Assembly: GCA_964473895.1 (NCBI GenBank)
Contig: CAYYRE010000062.1
Location: forward strand, 1 to 16,339
Source: Sulfidibacterium sp964473895
GTDB lineage: Bacteria; Bacteroidota; Bacteroidia; Bacteroidales; F082
Direction of reading: 5' to 3'
Length of the DNA stretch: 16,339 bases
Below, in pieces: positions 14,431-16,339 of this stretch; within the stretch, counting starts at the first letter, position 1, and each line of letters starts with the position of its first letter. Under the pieces are notes generated by a model that made no database searches, had not been told where the DNA came from, and saw only the letters and a program-made list of their open reading frames with translations. The position numbers and the translations under genes were made by a program.

Positions 14431-15531
14431 ATGAAAAGAGTACTTATAGCAACAGGCGGCGGGGATTGTCCCGGTTTAAATGCAGTCATCAGGGCCATTG
14501 TACACAGGGCTTCGCAGGAAAAAGACTGGGAAGTCCTCGGCAGCATCCAGGCTTTTAACGGTATTTTGTGGGAACCTACCGAAGTGGTGGTGCTGGACAA
14601 CGAAAAGGTAAAAGGTATTCATTTTCAAGGGGGCACCATTATCGAAACCACCAACAAAGGAGGCCCGTTTGCCTGGCCCATAAAAAATAAAAAAGGAGAA
14701 TGGGAGTATGTGGACCGCTCGGACGAAATGATCCGTAAACTGCAAATTATGCACATCGATGCCGTCATTAATATTGGCGGCGATGGTTCGCAACGCATTT
14801 CCGAGAAACTTTACCGGAAAGGACTCAACATTATCGGGGTTCCCAAAACCATTGACAATGACCTTTCGTCCACCGACTCCACTTTCGGTTTTCAAACCGC
14901 TGTGGAAATTGCCACCGAAGCCGTGGACAAACTGGTCACCACAGCAGCCAGCCACAACCGGGTTTTTGTTCTCGAAGTGATGGGACGCGAAGCCGGATGG
15001 ATTGCCATGAATGCTGCCGTTGCCGGCGGTGCCGATGTGTGCCTGATCCCCGAAATGCCTTACGACATCGAAGCCGTTAAAGAAGCACTTGAAAAACGTT
15101 TTGTCCACGACAGGGGTTTTGCCGTGGTGGTAATGGCCGAAGGGGCTTATCCCAAAGGCGGCCACATGGCAGTGCAGGAAAACGATGAAGTGGGGTACGA
15201 AAACCCCAAACTGGGAGGCATCAGCGGTGTGTTGATTAATCAATTGAAAGCCGCCGGTTTTCAACACGATATGCGGCAAACCGTTCTCGGCCATTTGCAA
15301 CGCGGCGGTGTCCCCATTGCTTACGACCGTGTGCTCTCTGCCCAATTCGGGGTGAGGGCTTTCGAAATGGTGTTGCAGGGTGAGTTTGGTAAAATGGTGG
15401 CGTATCGTCATCCCGATTTTGTGGCAGTACCACTCAAAGATGCCATTGCCAAGCCCAATTTGGTTACACCGGATAATGCCCTTGTGAAAACTGTTAAAGG
15501 ACTTGGTATATCGTTGGGACAAAAAGAATAA
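14431..15531 (+). CDS. pfkA: 6-phosphofructokinase
   Basis: The enzyme phosphorylates fructose 6-phosphate to fructose 1,6-bisphosphate in glycolysis. The protein has 366 residues. It starts MKRVLIATGGGDCPGLNAVI with the first phosphate-binding loop (9-15), and continues with INIGGDGS (113-120), GVPKTIDND (136-144) with catalytic Asp142, EVMGREAGW (182-190) and VLGHLQRGG near the C-terminus. At the two positions that separate phosphate donors, it has Gly119 (as in ATP enzymes) and Lys139 (as in pyrophosphate enzymes), so the donor is not certain. The open frame extends back to 14380, but the ATG at 14431 gives the family N-terminus and follows a promoter element. It lies alone, with gcvH 73 bases downstream under its own promoter. 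Confidence 0.93.
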   Translation: MKRVLIATGGGDCPGLNAVIRAIVHRASQEKDWEVLGSIQAFNGILWEPTEVVVLDNEKVKGIHFQGGTIIETTNKGGPFAWPIKNKKGEWEYVDRSDEMIRKLQIMHIDAVINIGGDGSQRISEKLYRKGLNIIGVPKTIDNDLSSTDSTFGFQTAVEIATEAVDKLVTTAASHNRVFVLEVMGREAGWIAMNAAVAGGADVCLIPEMPYDIEAVKEALEKRFVHDRGFAVVVMAEGAYPKGGHMAVQENDEVGYENPKLGGISGVLINQLKAAGFQHDMRQTVLGHLQRGGVPIAYDRVLSAQFGVRAFEMVLQGEFGKMVAYRHPDFVAVPLKDAIAKPNLVTPDNALVKTVKGLGISLGQKE

Positions 15532-15549
15532 TCCGTAATTCCCTGAGGT

Positions 15550-15578
15550 TTTGCCAATGAAAATTTAATGTAAATTTG
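15550..15578 (+). promoter_or_regulatory. Bacteroidota-type promoter for gcvH
   Basis: TTTG (15550-15553) and TAAATTTG (15571-15578), 17 bases apart, match the -33 and -7 elements with the same spacing as the promoter at 123-151. The gcvH ATG is 26 bases downstream. Confidence 0.65.
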
Positions 15579-15604
15579 GGGCATCATTTTTAAAACGTAA
15601 AAAC

Positions 15605-15985
15605 ATGAACATACCCGAAAATTTAAAGTATTCGAAAGACCATGAATGGCTGCGTGTAGAGGGTGAAGAAGCCTATGTGGGCATCACCGATTTTGCACAG
15701 GGCGAATTGGGCGACATTGTTTTTGTAGAGGTGGAAACCATTGACGAAACCCTGGAAAAAGACGAAGCCTTTGGCACAGTGGAAGCCGTAAAAACGGTTT
15801 CGGATTTGCTGCTTCCCGTGGGGGGAACCGTTTTGGAACTCAACGAAAAGCTGGAAGACGAGCCCGAGCTCATCAACAAAGACCCTTACGGGGAGGGATG
15901 GATCGTAAAAATTAAGATGACCGACCCTGCTCAAGTGGACGAATTATTGGATGCCGAAGGGTATAAAGACTTAATCGAGTCGTAG
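15605..15985 (+). CDS. gcvH: Glycine cleavage system H protein
   Basis: GcvH is the lipoyl carrier that shuttles the aminomethyl group between the P, T and L proteins of the glycine cleavage system. It is 126 residues, a normal length. The lipoyl domain is complete: HEWLRVEGEEAYVGITDFAQ (13-32), GDIVFVEV (36-43), and FGTVEAVKTVSDLLLPVGG (57-75) with Lys63 as the lipoylation site. ELINKDPYGEGWIVKI near the C-terminus is also typical. It has its own promoter. The last base of its stop codon is the first base of the VanZ-family start codon, so the two are translationally coupled. The P, T and L genes are not in the window. Confidence 0.97.
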   Translation: MNIPENLKYSKDHEWLRVEGEEAYVGITDFAQGELGDIVFVEVETIDETLEKDEAFGTVEAVKTVSDLLLPVGGTVLELNEKLEDEPELINKDPYGEGWIVKIKMTDPAQVDELLDAEGYKDLIES

Positions 15986-16339
15986 TGCCTGCCTGGCTCA
16001 AAAAACTTTGGCCTGCCCTGCTGTGGTCTGTTATCATACTGCTGTTAACGGGCCTGCCGGGCAGCTATTTTCCTAAAGTCACCACATTTTGGGATTGGCT
16101 GGAGCCCGATAAAGCAGTGCATCTTTTTATTTTCGGTGTTTTGGCCTTCCTGATTCTTTACGGTTACCGCGAACAATATTTTATCAGCCGAAAACGTTAT
16201 CTCTTTGGGATAGCAGCCGTAATCGTCACCGCGTTGTACGGCCTGACCACCGAAGTGCTGCAATATTACGTTTTTGTGGGCCGCAGCGGAAACCGCTTCG
16301 ATTTTTTTGCCGATACGGTGGGGGCTTTCCTCGGTTGGG
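15985..16339 (+). CDS. VanZ-family membrane protein (partial, runs off the end)
   Basis: The first 118 residues of a small membrane protein, cut by the window end. Visible are a first membrane helix (about 9-25), PDKAVHLFIFGVLAFLILY (41-59) with the VanZ-type D-K-x-x-H, a third helix (about 72-87) and TTEVLQYYVFVGRSGNRFDF (88-107) leading into ADTVGAFLG, the conserved E-x-x-Q, R, D and D-x-x-G pattern of VanZ-like proteins. The GTG start overlaps the gcvH stop by one base. An in-frame stop at 15964 and the lack of an ATG leave no better start. VanZ itself gives low-level teicoplanin resistance, but most family members have unknown roles, and resistance should not be inferred here. Confidence 0.85.
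   Translation, partial: MPAWLKKLWPALLWSVIILLLTGLPGSYFPKVTTFWDWLEPDKAVHLFIFGVLAFLILYGYREQYFISRKRYLFGIAAVIVTALYGLTTEVLQYYVFVGRSGNRFDFFADTVGAFLGW

Noticed and set aside
15985..16339. Glycopeptide resistance gene because of VanZ similarity
   Set aside because: No vanHAX genes are present, and VanZ-like membrane proteins are common in genomes without resistance.

Overview
The window looks like chromosomal DNA from a member of the Bacteroidota. The main clues are a recurring TAnnTTTG promoter element (exact match at ten sites, all but one in the gap in front of a gene; the tenth fixes a start codon), weak or absent Shine-Dalgarno sites, a GHMP kinase carrying the GYDIA motif, a small acidic DUF2795-type protein, and secreted proteins whose signal peptides end in AQ. 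The species cannot be named from the sequence. No rRNA, tRNA, CRISPR array, phage gene or intact insertion sequence was seen.

Layout. 1-42: a rho-independent terminator of a gene left of the window. 173-1784: an ABC-transporter ATPase, a PduO-type cobalamin adenosyltransferase and a small DUF2795-family protein, ending at a hairpin shared with the convergent menA. 1843-5051, minus strand: menA and menB (late menaquinone pathway), preceded by an FAD-dependent oxidoreductase of the geranylgeranyl-reductase/lycopene-cyclase type. 5243-6385, plus strand and divergent from the oxidoreductase: a squalene synthase that closely resembles the animal/fungal enzyme but lacks its C-terminal membrane anchor. 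6402-7292, minus: a secreted esterase. 7552-9827, plus: class II HMG-CoA reductase translationally coupled to a GYDIA-type GHMP kinase (mevalonate pathway). 9840-10919, minus: a ROK-family sugar kinase without the usual zinc motif. 11088-11261: a nested palindromic element, MITE-like. 11393-14188: a secreted two-domain M16 zinc protease. 14431-15531: phosphofructokinase. 15605-15985: glycine cleavage H protein. 15985 to the end: a VanZ-family membrane protein cut by the window edge.

How the genes fit together. Between about 1.8 and 9.8 kb, six of the seven genes concern isoprenoids. HMG-CoA reductase and the GHMP kinase supply mevalonate-derived precursors, squalene synthase couples two farnesyl diphosphates, MenB and MenA build demethylmenaquinone by attaching a polyprenyl tail, and the FAD oxidoreductase could modify a polyprenyl chain. 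The most notable observation is the eukaryote-like squalene synthase paired head-to-head with this oxidoreductase. The remaining genes (PFK, GcvH, PduO, M16, ROK) are ordinary housekeeping or secreted functions.

The window does not show a classic defence or mobile system. The most useful leads are the squalene/menaquinone gene neighbourhood and the palindromic repeat at 11.1-11.3 kb.
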